A stretch of 64,000 nt of DNA from Cytophagales bacterium (GTDB lineage Bacteria; Bacteroidota; Bacteroidia; Cytophagales; Cyclobacteriaceae), in NCBI GenBank assembly GCA_033344775.1, contig JAWPMT010000005.1, forward strand, positions 124,001-188,000. Direction: 5' to 3'. Within the stretch, counting starts at the first letter, position 1. Each line of letters opens with the position of its first letter. A program made the translations under genes and the position numbers. The notes below the pieces were generated by a model. The model saw only the letters and a program-made list of their open reading frames with translations, did no database searches and had not been told where the DNA came from. This document shows, one piece after another, positions 33,812 to 43,290 of this stretch.

Positions 33812-36800
33812 CTACAATAGATCTAATCGCAAGCCACTGGTAATGGAAGCCGCTTTCAACTGCTCGTCTAATCTTCCGATCCGATCCAATAGTGTATTAT
33901 AAGACCTCCTCCATTCTCCGAATTCCTGTTCTGCAATTTGAAAGCTTTCTCTTTGGGTTCCAGTTGGATCTGAAGTGGAGCTCCACGTTTCCCAACGGAT
34001 CCTGTTGACCCTGCTATTGATGGAGGGTGGGATCAATTCCATTTTTCGAATGATGAGATTATTCCCTTTCAATTGAATACCCAGATCCAACAGCACCTGA
34101 CGTATTTGTTCGATTTCATTGATAAGTGTCATAGAAGCATTTCTGTCGATCACTGCTTTTCGGGCATTCTCTAACGCTTTTGTATTTGCCTCTCTCAGCT
34201 CATCCGCCTGATCAATGGATCGCACTAGCTGAATTACCGAAAGTAAAAACTCATTTTGGGCAGCAATATCGGTCGCTGGCAAAGTCTTGTTATCGAGTGA
34301 TTTGACTTCAAACGTGCGCTGCTCTCCAAAATCGGTGTACTTCCCGTTAACTACTTGTCCCATGGCGACTGAATATTTTCCCGGAGGTACTAAAGGTCCG
34401 TCCGTACCATTCTTTCCCGCATATCGCAAGTTCCAGGAAGTCCGATTAATCCCTTTTCGTATGTTAGACTGCACACTCGCCACCTGACTGCCATCAGCAT
34501 CCCTGATCACGAAAACCAACTGAGGTTTTGACTCCCGTTTTTCTTCCGTGAATTCCTTCCAATCCGGATAAGGAACAGGCTTACCATTGTCCACTAATTG
34601 CTTTTCTTCTTTTTGCCGCTGCTGCTGCAGGGTCATTGGGGTTGTATTCATATAATGCGTAAACACTGCTCCGAATGCTGGATTTGGAGAACTGAAAAAG
34701 GAATTGCCAAGTGCACCTCCATCCGGATTATCCTGAATGTAAGACCAGGCACCGGCTACTTCAAAGAGATGCGCTTCTTTGTCCATGGTAGCTTGTGAAA
34801 GCTCTCGCAAAAAGCTGTAATCGTCCAAAATGTAAAAACCTCGACCAAAAGAAGCCGCTACCAGATCATTTTCTCTTTGTTGCAATTCAATGTCCCGGAT
34901 GGCAATCGTAGGAATCCCTGATTTCCATTTGATCCATTGCTTACCCCCATCAATACTTACATGCAAGCCGTATTCGGTTCCTGCGAATAGCAAGTCAGGT
35001 GCCAGATGATCCTGATAGATGGTCCAACCCCATTCGTGAGCAGGCAGATTAGAGGAGATGTTTTTCCAGGTATTTCCTTTGTCATCACTTCTAAAAAAAT
35101 AGGGTTTGTAATCACCGTATTTGTGGTAGTTAAATACTGCAAATACCGTGTTTTCATTGTGAGGAGAGGCAAACAAATCCGACAAGTAGGCCAATTTAGG
35201 CACGCCGGGAATCCCTTCTATTTTTCTCCAGGTTTGTCCATCATTCTCGGTGACCTGGATCAATCCATCATCTGTTCCCGCATATAACAGTCCCTGCTTC
35301 ACCGGAGATTCTGTTAATGCCACAATAGTCCCATAAGGAGAAGTCCAAACGTTTTTAAAAATCGCATCGATCCCCCAGACGCGACCCATGACCTCCATCT
35401 GATTCCGATCTTTTTGCCGGCTGAGGTCGCCGCTGATCTCACGCCACAAACTACCTCGATCGGTGCTCTTAATCAGCTTATTCGCAGCAAAGTACAAGGT
35501 CTTGTGATCGTGCGCACTGATCAGCAATGGTGAGTCCCAATTCCACTGGTAAGGTGGCTCACCACCTTTGGGTTGCGGCTGAATGTCCATACGCTCCCCA
35601 CTTTTACGGTCATACCTGACGATACCTGCATACTGATATTGTGAATACACGATATTGGGATCGGTTGGATCTACTCTAGTCTGAAATCCGTCTCCACCTA
35701 AAGTGCGGTACCAATCGCTGTTTCGAATACCTACACGATTGATGGTCTGACTTGGGCCGCCCAGTGTGTTGTTGTCTTGCGTTCCTCCGTATACGTTATA
35801 AAACGGTGCTTCAGTATCAATTCCCACACGATAAAACTGAGTGATAGGCAAATTGTCCGTAAATCGCCAGTTCTGGCCCTGATCCCAGGTTTCGTAGATG
35901 CCTCCATCTCCGGCCATCAGGATGTAATTTGGATTGTTCGGATCAAACTCTATTTCGTGATTGTCCACATGGATTCCCCTGTGATTAAGTCGTTCTAAAG
36001 TCTTACCCCCATCGACAGATACTTTGGTGAACGTATCGACAATATAGATCTTATCAAATTGTGCCGGATCAGGGAATATTTCCATGTAATACTGCGCATC
36101 GATGACCATATAGTCACTCATCCTGGACCAGTTTTCCCCATTATTTTCAGATCGGTAAATGCCTTTGGTAGATTCGGTTCCTGCCACAATCGCATAAAGC
36201 ACATCTGGTTGCTGAGGGGACCTGGCAATCCCAATTCGACCTAATTCACCCTGTGGAAATCCACCCTTGACCTTGTTCCATGTTTTTCCGCCATCTGTTG
36301 ATTTGAATGCACCTCCTTCCGGTCCACCCGCAACCAGTATTCCAAAATGTCTTCTGCGTTGATAAGCCGTAGCGATCAGGACATCAGGATTCCTGGGATC
36401 CAGACTAACATCTGAAATTCCCGTCGTTTCACTGATAGTAAGTACCCTTTCCCAGGACTTACCCCCATCCATGGTTTTGTACAATCCGCGATCGCCACCA
36501 TCTTTCCAAACACTCCCTTGCGCGGCTACATATACAATATCTGAATTTGTGGGATGGATAGCAATCTTGCCAATGTGTTCGGAGGTTTTCAACCCGACAT
36601 TGGTCCAGCTTTCGCCACCATCCGTGCTTTTGTAGACCCCATCTCCCATACTCACTGAGCGCTGTGCATTGTTTTCACCGGTTCCAACCCAGGCAATGTT
36701 TGGGTTGTTGCGATCAAATTCCACTGTACCAATGGAAAAGGAACCTTCTCCATCAAAGACGGGCTTCCATGTCGTTCCCGCATTGACTGTTTTCCAAACA

Positions 36801-37024
36801 CCTCCGGATGCGACGGCTACTAATCGAATGCTTTGGTTATGAGGATGGACCGCAACATCTACAATCCGGCCACTCGTCTTTGCAGGCGACAGGTTTCGCA
36901 GGGAAACACCAGAAAAGACTGCTGGATCAATCTTAGGTGAAGTGGGTGTGGTATTTCGCTTTCGTTGCGCATCAAGCTGAATCGTCAGCAACAGGATAAG
37001 GGCAAGTACAATGGTCCGTTTCAT
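33812..37024 (-). CDS. Exported BNR/sortilin-type beta-propeller protein
   Basis: This protein of about 1070 residues starts at ATG 37024 (MKRTIVLALILLLTIQLDAQ); the longer reading would hide this signal peptide. The body carries many BNR/Asp-box repeats (STDGGESWTNVG, TMDGGKSWERV, SENNGENWSRM, SDDKGNTWKNI), as in VPS10/sortilin-like ten-bladed propellers. The C-terminal 150 residues are helical. Members are common exported proteins of Bacteroidota, sometimes annotated as glycosyl hydrolase or WD40/YVTN proteins, without a proven activity. It is divergent from a paralogue at 37189. Confidence 0.88.
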   Translation of the reverse strand: MKRTIVLALILLLTIQLDAQRKRNTTPTSPKIDPAVFSGVSLRNLSPAKTSGRIVDVAVHPHNQSIRLVAVASGGVWKTVNAGTTWKPVFDGEGSFSIGTVEFDRNNPNIAWVGTGENNAQRSVSMGDGVYKSTDGGESWTNVGLKTSEHIGKIAIHPTNSDIVYVAAQGSVWKDGGDRGLYKTMDGGKSWERVLTISETTGISDVSLDPRNPDVLIATAYQRRRHFGILVAGGPEGGAFKSTDGGKTWNKVKGGFPQGELGRIGIARSPQQPDVLYAIVAGTESTKGIYRSENNGENWSRMSDYMVIDAQYYMEIFPDPAQFDKIYIVDTFTKVSVDGGKTLERLNHRGIHVDNHEIEFDPNNPNYILMAGDGGIYETWDQGQNWRFTDNLPITQFYRVGIDTEAPFYNVYGGTQDNNTLGGPSQTINRVGIRNSDWYRTLGGDGFQTRVDPTDPNIVYSQYQYAGIVRYDRKSGERMDIQPQPKGGEPPYQWNWDSPLLISAHDHKTLYFAANKLIKSTDRGSLWREISGDLSRQKDRNQMEVMGRVWGIDAIFKNVWTSPYGTIVALTESPVKQGLLYAGTDDGLIQVTENDGQTWRKIEGIPGVPKLAYLSDLFASPHNENTVFAVFNYHKYGDYKPYFFRSDDKGNTWKNISSNLPAHEWGWTIYQDHLAPDLLFAGTEYGLHVSIDGGKQWIKWKSGIPTIAIRDIELQQRENDLVAASFGRGFYILDDYSFLRELSQATMDKEAHLFEVAGAWSYIQDNPDGGALGNSFFSSPNPAFGAVFTHYMNTTPMTLQQQRQKEEKQLVDNGKPVPYPDWKEFTEEKRESKPQLVFVIRDADGSQVASVQSNIRKGINRTSWNLRYAGKNGTDGPLVPPGKYSVAMGQVVNGKYTDFGEQRTFEVKSLDNKTLPATDIAAQNEFLLSVIQLVRSIDQADELREANTKALENARKAVIDRNASMTLINEIEQIRQVLLDLGIQLKGNNLIIRKMELIPPSINSRVNRIRWETWSSTSDPTGTQRESFQIAEQEFGEWRRSYNTLLDRIGRLDEQLKAASITSGLRLDLL

Positions 37025-37188
37025 GGGTAATTGATGTTGGGTAGCTAAACTTAGGAAGATTTTGGGAATAGTGCAGAAGCAAATCCGAGGGGAATCCGAC
37101 ATGAATTCCCTTCACATAACTCCACTTTCATTTCACCCCACAATTCCATATTTTACGTTACCTATTTCCAACCTAAACCCATCATCAA

Positions 37189-40100
37189 ATGCGCGTACAT
37201 TTCTCACGCTTATCTTCATTGATCTTGTTGCTATTTGCTTATGCAGGTTTCGCACAAACGCTCAGTCCTGAGCAGCTTGCACAACTTGAATTCCGTCACA
37301 TTGGTCCTGTGGGCAACCGGATCATTTCCGTGACAGGAGTTGCCGAAGATCCCATGACCTACTATGTAGGAGCAGCTTCCGGTGGCATCTGGAAAACGGC
37401 TGATGGTGGATTGAACTGGCAACCTGTATTTGATCAAGAGCGCGTACATTCTATTGGTGCTTTAGCCGCTGCTCCCAGCGAACCTGAGATCGTCTATGCT
37501 GGCACGGGGGAATCATTCATTCGCTCCAATGTATCCATAGGCAATGGTGTCTGGCGAACCACGGACGGAGGTGCGAATTGGACGCATTTAGGCCTTGAAA
37601 ATACCGGAAGGATCAGTCGCATTGTGGTCCATCCTAATAACCCTGAAGTTGCGTATGTAGCAGCTCTGGGACATGGTTACACCCCTCAAAAAGAACGTGG
37701 CATTTACAAGACGACCGATGGAGGAAAGACCTGGAAGCAGGTACTGCATGTAGATGCGAAAACAGGTGCATCAGATCTGGTCATGGACCCTTTCAACCCG
37801 CGTATCATGTTTGCAGGTATGTGGTCTTTGGAAATTCGACCCTGGACACGTAAAAGTGGCGGCCCCGGAGGTGGCATCTACCGTTCCTTAGATGGTGGTG
37901 AGACCTGGAACAAACTAGAAGGTAATGGCCTTCCTACAGGAGAAGTTGGAAAAATCGCGTTGGCCATGACGGCTGCGCAACAAGGACGCCTTTATGCATT
38001 GATTGAAACTGGAGACGGTATTCCTCTGGATGGCAAACCAACTAATACGGGTGAACTTTGGAGGTCTGAGAATCGCGGAAACACTTTTGCATTAATCAAT
38101 TCAGACCGTGACCTAAGTGGGCGTGGCGCTTACTATACAAGGTGTAAGGCTTCCCCAGACAATCCTAATGAAATCTATTTCTTTTCAGCTGCCTATGCGA
38201 CCAGTATCGACGGTGGAAAGACGGCTACCCTCGCAGCACCTGGTACCGCACCCAACTGGGATCATCATGAAATGTGGGTAGATCCCACCAATGGCAACCG
38301 GCAGATCGTCGTTGGTGATGGTGGGCTCTCCATCAGCCAAAATCGCGGCAAATCTTGGCATCGGGTTCAACTGCCAGTAGCTCAGCTCTATCACGTCACC
38401 ACTGACACAGAAATCCCTTACAATGTGCTGACCAATCGCCAGGATGGCCCGTCTATGAAAGGACCGAGCAGAAGTCGCATGCAGAGCTTCTTTGGTGGTT
38501 TTATCCCTACGGGCATGTGGCATGATGTCGGTGGTGGTGAAAGTGGTTTTGCGACAGCAGATCCTACCGACCCGAACATTGTGTGGTCCAGCGCCTCGGG
38601 GTTTGGTGCACTCGGTGGTGTGGTTGTACGATACAATGAAAAAACCAAGCAATTCCGACAAGTAGAAGTTTGGCCGGAATTAACGGCAGGTACCGCCGCT
38701 GCAGATGTCAAATATCGTTTCCAATGGACGTTCCCGCTCCTCATCTCTCCTCACGATAACAATACCGTTTATGTCGCGAGTCAGTTTGTGCATCGAACCA
38801 CCAATGGTGGCCAGACCTGGGAAGTAGTCAGTCCTGATCTGAGTTTGAATGATGCGAGTAAACAACAATTCTCAGGCGGATTGACCGGAGATAATATTGG
38901 CGTAGAATATGCTAATGTCGTTTACGCACTAGAAGAATCTGGCCTTAAGCAAGGCTTGTTGTGGGCAGGCACGAATGACGGACTCGTACATATCAGTCGT
39001 GACAATGGCGCCAATTGGACCAATGTCACTTCCAAGATCCCGGAAATGCCTACTTATGGCGCTGTAAGAAATATTGAAGCCTCCAAATTCGATGAAGGCA
39101 CGGCGTATCTCACTGTGGACGCACATGAAATGGGTGATTTCAAACCTTATGTATACATGACCACCAACTATGGCAAGTCATGGAAAAAAATCACAACAGG
39201 AATCGAAAGTAGTACTTTGAGCTACTGCCGAATGATCAAAGAAGATCCTGTCAATTCGAATCTACTTTACCTGGGGACAGAGAATGCACTTTACTTTTCG
39301 TTGGATAAAGGAACAACCTGGCAATCCCTGATGACCAACCTCCCCTCCAGTCCTATGTATTGGATGGACATTCCTGAGCACTTCAACGATCTCGTGGTGG
39401 GTACATATGGTCGAGGTATCTGGATCCTGGATGACCTTACTCCGCTTCAGCAATTGACCAACGAAGTAGCCAGTGCTTCTGTTCATTTATTTGATCCTAA
39501 AGATGCCTATCGCTTCCATCCCGTATCGATGGTCATGCAGTTTTTCAAAGAGGCTTCCTTTGGAGATGATCCTCCAGTCGGAACTTCTTTGCATTTCTGG
39601 CAATCTGAAGACATGCCAGACAGTGTTTCATTGAACATTAGTAATGCTTCAGGAGATGTCGTCAGAACCATCAAACAAAAGGGCAAACCCGGTATCAATC
39701 GCGTCTGGTGGGATTTCAAAGAGGACGCTACCACGAAAATGGTCATGCGAACTAAACCCATCTATGCTCCCTGGTACAAACTAGATGATCAACGAACGCG
39801 TCCATCAACGGTCATGCCCATGTCTTTAACTGCCGAACCAGGTACTTATACCGTGACGCTGGAAGCTGGCGATTTCAAACAGAGTCAGACGTTCGAATTG
39901 ATCAAGGATCCAAATTCCGAAGGGAGCGTTGATGATATTCGTGAACAAAAAGTATTGTTGGACAAGATCAAAGCAGATTTCGAAGAGATTTCGATAACGG
40001 TCAATGAAGCTGAAAAACTTCGCCGACAATTGCGTGACATGGTCCCAATGGTGTCCAAAGATATGGGCGAGAAAATCCTTACGTTGGATAGTATGGTAAC

Positions 40101-40374
40101 AGATGTTGAGAACAAGATGATCCAGTTGAAACATACTGGAAAAGGCCAGGACGTCATCCGACTCCCAGGCATGTTATTAGAAAAATTGAGCTACCTGGCT
40201 TCAACCGTAGCAATTGCAGATTTCAAACCAGCAGATCAATATGTGGAAGTCTATGAAAAACTGCATATCGAATGGGTAGAGGTCAAAAAAGCCTGGGAAA
40301 AACTGAAAAGTGGAGAGGTGTCGACACTTCAGCAAGAACAAAATGTTCCATTGATTTTGGGGTCTGATTACTAA
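37189..40374 (+). CDS. Exported BNR/sortilin-type beta-propeller protein, paralogue
   Basis: This 1061-residue protein has a signal peptide (MRVHFSRLSSLILLLFAYAG) and the same order of BNR repeats (KTADGGLNWQPV, TTDGGANWTHLG, TTDGGKTWKQV, SLDGGETWNKL, SRDNGANWTNV). It also has the same helical C-terminal part as the protein encoded divergently at 33812-37024. Shared stretches such as FRHIGPVGNRI/LRNLSPAKTSGRI and RGIWILDDLTPL/RGFYILDDYSFL show that the two are paralogues. The 164-base gap between them should hold both promoters. The function is unknown. Confidence 0.88.
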   Translation: MRVHFSRLSSLILLLFAYAGFAQTLSPEQLAQLEFRHIGPVGNRIISVTGVAEDPMTYYVGAASGGIWKTADGGLNWQPVFDQERVHSIGALAAAPSEPEIVYAGTGESFIRSNVSIGNGVWRTTDGGANWTHLGLENTGRISRIVVHPNNPEVAYVAALGHGYTPQKERGIYKTTDGGKTWKQVLHVDAKTGASDLVMDPFNPRIMFAGMWSLEIRPWTRKSGGPGGGIYRSLDGGETWNKLEGNGLPTGEVGKIALAMTAAQQGRLYALIETGDGIPLDGKPTNTGELWRSENRGNTFALINSDRDLSGRGAYYTRCKASPDNPNEIYFFSAAYATSIDGGKTATLAAPGTAPNWDHHEMWVDPTNGNRQIVVGDGGLSISQNRGKSWHRVQLPVAQLYHVTTDTEIPYNVLTNRQDGPSMKGPSRSRMQSFFGGFIPTGMWHDVGGGESGFATADPTDPNIVWSSASGFGALGGVVVRYNEKTKQFRQVEVWPELTAGTAAADVKYRFQWTFPLLISPHDNNTVYVASQFVHRTTNGGQTWEVVSPDLSLNDASKQQFSGGLTGDNIGVEYANVVYALEESGLKQGLLWAGTNDGLVHISRDNGANWTNVTSKIPEMPTYGAVRNIEASKFDEGTAYLTVDAHEMGDFKPYVYMTTNYGKSWKKITTGIESSTLSYCRMIKEDPVNSNLLYLGTENALYFSLDKGTTWQSLMTNLPSSPMYWMDIPEHFNDLVVGTYGRGIWILDDLTPLQQLTNEVASASVHLFDPKDAYRFHPVSMVMQFFKEASFGDDPPVGTSLHFWQSEDMPDSVSLNISNASGDVVRTIKQKGKPGINRVWWDFKEDATTKMVMRTKPIYAPWYKLDDQRTRPSTVMPMSLTAEPGTYTVTLEAGDFKQSQTFELIKDPNSEGSVDDIREQKVLLDKIKADFEEISITVNEAEKLRRQLRDMVPMVSKDMGEKILTLDSMVTDVENKMIQLKHTGKGQDVIRLPGMLLEKLSYLASTVAIADFKPADQYVEVYEKLHIEWVEVKKAWEKLKSGEVSTLQQEQNVPLILGSDY

Positions 40375-40512
40375 CCCTGCTTTGTCAAGTTATAAAATCA
40401 TAACATTTACCACCACCCTAAAGGGGAGCCAAGTTGATTTTGGTCCTTTTCCCCCGGCCGGATAAGGCTTTAGGGAATTAAAGGGTAAAAAAGGAAAGTT
40501 GACAAAGTAGGG
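40375..40512. repeat. Imperfect long inverted repeat after the propeller gene
   Basis: CCCTGCTTTGTCAA (40375-40388) is inverted as TTGACAAAGTAGGG (40499-40512) with one mismatch. Inside, CCCTAAAGGGG and CTTTAGGG pair again around a CCCCCGGCCGG core. The whole could fold into one long hairpin, and it may be a degenerate MITE. Confidence 0.4.
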
Positions 40513-40529
40513 CTAAATAAGACTCAATA

Positions 40530-40560
40530 TCCCTGCTGTGATCTGAAATTACAGCAGGGA
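40530..40560. terminator. Hairpin, stem of 10 bp
   Basis: TCCCTGCTGT (40530-40539) pairs with ACAGCAGGGA (40551-40560) around an 11-base loop. There is no U-tract, so it may be a REP-like element or an imperfect terminator ahead of the Crp-like gene. Confidence 0.35.
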
Positions 40561-40627
40561 ATCTCCCACGATACCGTATCTAAATACAAGCTTGACATGA
40601 TTCGATCAAAAGATTGAATATTTGCTC

Positions 40628-41212
40628 ATGGAATTTCAACCACTCCTGGAACACATTAATCAACGGGTAAAACTTACTTCAGAAGAGGAATCAATCATCA
40701 CTTCCAGACTAAAGCTCCGCACCTTTCTGAAAGGCCAGTTTGTACAACAAGCTGGTGATGTGAGTCGACATCAATACTTCATTACCTCAGGAAGCACCAA
40801 AACGTTTTATACCGATACTGATGGTAATATGCATGTGGTAGCCATGGGCATTGAGGATTGGTGGATCGGAGATATTTGTAGCTTCAGCAATCAATTACCT
40901 GCAGACTTCCATATCCAATGTCTCGACCAAACCACGGTCATTCAGATTGCTTATTCCGATCAGGAAGCCCTCTTTGACGAAGTTCCCAAGCTAGAACGGT
41001 ACTTCAGACTGGTGGTTCAAAAAGCTTATGGTAACATGTCCCTGAGGATTGTCCGAAATCACTCCATGTCCGCAAAAGAGCGGTATGTACTCTTCTTAAA
41101 ATCCTACCCGGAAATTGTACAACGCGTTCCACAGTACGTCATTGCTTCGTATCTCGGTATCACCAAAGAATTTTTGAGCAGTATTAGGAAACAACTGTCA
41201 ACTGAAGCTTAA
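40628..41212 (+). CDS. Crp/Fnr-type cyclic-nucleotide-binding-domain regulator
   Basis: This protein of about 194 residues starts at ATG 40628 (MEFQPLLEHINQRVKL), six bases inside a TTG-started reading. It has a cNMP-binding-like domain (about 15-120, YFITSGSTKTFYTDTDGNMHVVA) and a C-terminal winged helix (VPQYVIASYLGITKEFLSSI). The effector and targets are unknown. It is a distant relative of the 9458 regulator. The orphan Zur-type promoter at 41438 reads towards its 3' end, so an antisense transcript is possible. Confidence 0.88.
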   Translation: MEFQPLLEHINQRVKLTSEEESIITSRLKLRTFLKGQFVQQAGDVSRHQYFITSGSTKTFYTDTDGNMHVVAMGIEDWWIGDICSFSNQLPADFHIQCLDQTTVIQIAYSDQEALFDEVPKLERYFRLVVQKAYGNMSLRIVRNHSMSAKERYVLFLKSYPEIVQRVPQYVIASYLGITKEFLSSIRKQLSTEA

Positions 41213-41334
41213 ACTAAGTCGGGTTCAGACCAGAGTTGCGAAACGATCTGAGTTTGGTATGAAAATCCAAAAACTGCTTGATCCACTATGTTCAGGTATT
41301 TGAAGTTTGAGATTGACTGACCGTCAATACAATA

Positions 41335-41360
41335 GAAGCCATCCCGACAGAGATGGCTTC
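41335..41360 (-). terminator. Hairpin downstream of the orphan minus-strand promoter
   Basis: GAAGCCATC (41335-41343) pairs with GATGGCTTC (41352-41360) around an eight-base loop. On the minus strand it is followed by TATTGTATT, which is only moderately U-rich. It lies about 70 bases downstream of the predicted start from the promoter at 41438. A second perfect palindrome (AGTATTTGAATACT, 41372-41385) stands in between. Confidence 0.4.
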
Positions 41361-41437
41361 CACACTAACCTAGTATTTGAATACTTTAAAATAAAATCAA
41401 CCTTTAAAGTATGCTTTACTGAACACTAAGCTATACA

Positions 41438-41470
41438 TGCAATTGTATTGCATTTACAGTTGCAAAGCAA
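41438..41470 (-). promoter_or_regulatory. Orphan Zur-type dyad with minus-strand promoter
   Basis: TGCAATTGTATTGCA (41438-41452) is a perfect 6-3-6 dyad. On the minus strand it contains TACAATTG (41447-41440), with a TTG exactly 20 bases further upstream (41470-41468). This is the same register as at the lipoprotein promoter at 43291. No ORF over 20 codons lies downstream before the Crp-like gene. The rest of the 389-base gap 41213-41601 holds two palindromes and the lipoprotein terminator. Confidence 0.55.
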
Positions 41471-41559
41471 CTATATGACGTTAATTAACAATAATATTAC
41501 GTAAATGGTGTACTCAGCGAAAGCTGGCATAGGCAATTGCTAAAAGTGTCTATAAACAA

Positions 41560-41585
41560 AAAGGGCCATCGAAAGATGGCCCTTT
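41560..41585 (-). terminator. Rho-independent terminator of the acidic lipoprotein gene
   Basis: AAAGGGCCATC (41560-41570) pairs perfectly with GATGGCCCTTT (41575-41585) around a GAAA loop on the plus strand. Read on the minus strand, the stem ends in TTTTTGTTTATAG. It lies 16 bases after the lipoprotein stop codon. Confidence 0.9.
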
Positions 41586-41601
41586 AAGCAATTAACCTAG
41601 T

Positions 41602-43260
41602 TTATTGTATTGAAATATTAAATTCAATATCAATATCCGTCCCTCCATCCTCTACGGTGGAAGTAGCCGTTTTTAAATCAGGCTGATGTTTTAGTACCAC
41701 TCTGAACTTGCCTGCCTCTGAAGTAGCAGAACCTGCAGTCCAGTTGGTGGACAAGCCTATTGGCAATCCGTTAGTGTCTTCATCATTGTAATTGAGAGCA
41801 TCGTCTCTGTTGTCTATATTACCATCTCCTGTCGGATCTGAGAAAATGTCCGCAGTGAACTCAAAGAAGAACATGTGCTCATCAGCTTCTTCTTCAATTT
41901 CTTCTGTTATATTCTCGATCTCCGTTCCTAATGTATTGGCCAAAGTGATCGACATTTCATAGGTTGTTCCTGCAGTTAAGTTGATATCATCAATGGTAGG
42001 GTTTCCTACTCCCTCACCATCTTCATCAAACCATTTTACCTCGATAGCATCGCCACCACCTGCTGGAGTGAAAGTCAACACTACCTCATTAATTACTTCC
42101 TCTTCATCATTGTGACCGTGTCCTTCTTCTTCGATGTGCAAAGGGAACGTGATGTCAATGTCCGTTCCACCTATAGTTGCATCAGAAGTGGCCGTTTTCT
42201 CATCAGGCTGGTGTTTCAAGACAATTCGGAACTCTCCTTCCATTTCTGAATGATCTCCAGCAGTCCATGAGGTGGACAATCCTACTGGCAAGCCATTTTC
42301 ATCCTCATCTCCGTAGTTCAATGGATCAGCGCTATTATCGATGTTTCCATCGCCTTCAGGATCTGAGAAGTATCCTTCGGTGAATGCGTAGAAGAATTGA
42401 TGCTCTGCCCCTTCAGTTTCAATTTCAGCGGTAATGTCCTCCGGCTCCATGCCCAAAGTATTGGTCAGCGTAAGGGTCATTTCATATGTCACACCTTCTT
42501 CAAGCTCAATCTCATCAATCGTTGGTGTTCCTACACCTGCACCGTCTTCATCAAACCAGGTAGCAGTGATCGCATCTTCTCCATTATCAGGAGTGAAAGT
42601 CAAAACCACTTCATTGATTTCTTCTTCGTCATCATTGTGACCATGTCCTTCCTCTTCAATGTGCAATGGGAAAGTAATGTCTACATCCGTTCCACCTACT
42701 GAGATATCAGAGGCTTCAGTTTTCAATTCAGGTTGGTGCTTCAAAATGATTCTGAATTCGCCTTCTGTCTCTGAGTGATCTCCGGCAGTCCAGGTGGTAG
42801 AAAGCCCTACAGGCAATCCATTTGCATCCGTATCGTTGTAATTAATGGCATCTGCGCGATTATCAATGTTTCCATCTCCTTCGGGAGAAGAGAAAAAGCC
42901 ATCGGTAAAGGCAAAAAAGAACATATGGTCCGCGTCTTCCGCCTGGATTTCTGCGGTGATATCTTCATCCTCCGTTCCCAAAGTATTGGTGAGGGTCATG
43001 GTCATGGTATAAGTCACACCTTCTTCCAATTCAATTTCATCAATCACTGGAGACCCGGAACCTTCACCATCTTCATCAAACCACGTGGCAGTAATGGCAT
43101 CCTCCCCATTATCAGGAGTGAACGTTAATGCCACCCTGGTGATTTCTTCCTCTTCTTCCTCGCCCCCGCCCATTGGCGCAGGATCATCTTCTGTACAGCT
43201 TACTACAAAAGCCAGCCCCAGTACTATGAATAAATAAAATAATGATTTAATGTTTTTCAT
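41602..43260 (-). CDS. Acidic lipoprotein with three tandem copies of one domain, candidate zinc-binding
   Basis: This 552-residue lipoprotein has a signal peptide with lipobox FVVSC (Cys22), an acidic linker, and three repeats of about 165-175 residues (about 40-214, 215-389, 390-552). Each repeat has LTFTP..G.DAI...WFDEDG, LTNTLG, DGNIDN, NGLP.GLST.WTAG and LKHQP. The first two end in IEEEGHGHND (about 201-210 and 376-385), a His-rich linker missing after the third. Single-domain relatives are common in Bacteroidota next to TonB receptor genes. It has its own promoter with a Zur-type dyad at 43291 and follows the TonB receptor gene. It probably captures metal at the cell surface; this is inferred. 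Confidence 0.85.
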   Translation of the reverse strand: MKNIKSLFYLFIVLGLAFVVSCTEDDPAPMGGGEEEEEEITRVALTFTPDNGEDAITATWFDEDGEGSGSPVIDEIELEEGVTYTMTMTLTNTLGTEDEDITAEIQAEDADHMFFFAFTDGFFSSPEGDGNIDNRADAINYNDTDANGLPVGLSTTWTAGDHSETEGEFRIILKHQPELKTEASDISVGGTDVDITFPLHIEEEGHGHNDDEEEINEVVLTFTPDNGEDAITATWFDEDGAGVGTPTIDEIELEEGVTYEMTLTLTNTLGMEPEDITAEIETEGAEHQFFYAFTEGYFSDPEGDGNIDNSADPLNYGDEDENGLPVGLSTSWTAGDHSEMEGEFRIVLKHQPDEKTATSDATIGGTDIDITFPLHIEEEGHGHNDEEEVINEVVLTFTPAGGGDAIEVKWFDEDGEGVGNPTIDDINLTAGTTYEMSITLANTLGTEIENITEEIEEEADEHMFFFEFTADIFSDPTGDGNIDNRDDALNYNDEDTNGLPIGLSTNWTAGSATSEAGKFRVVLKHQPDLKTATSTVEDGGTDIDIEFNISIQ

Positions 43261-43290
43261 GTTCTTGTTAGCGTATCATGATTTTCCAAT

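Noticed and set aside
37025-37102. Longer start for the BNR-propeller gene at 37102
   Set aside because: It would place 26 residues before a clear signal peptide starting at ATG 37024.
41461-41534. Short plus-strand ORFs (9 and 12 codons) next to the orphan dyad
   Set aside because: They are too short to support, and the promoter geometry fits the minus strand better.
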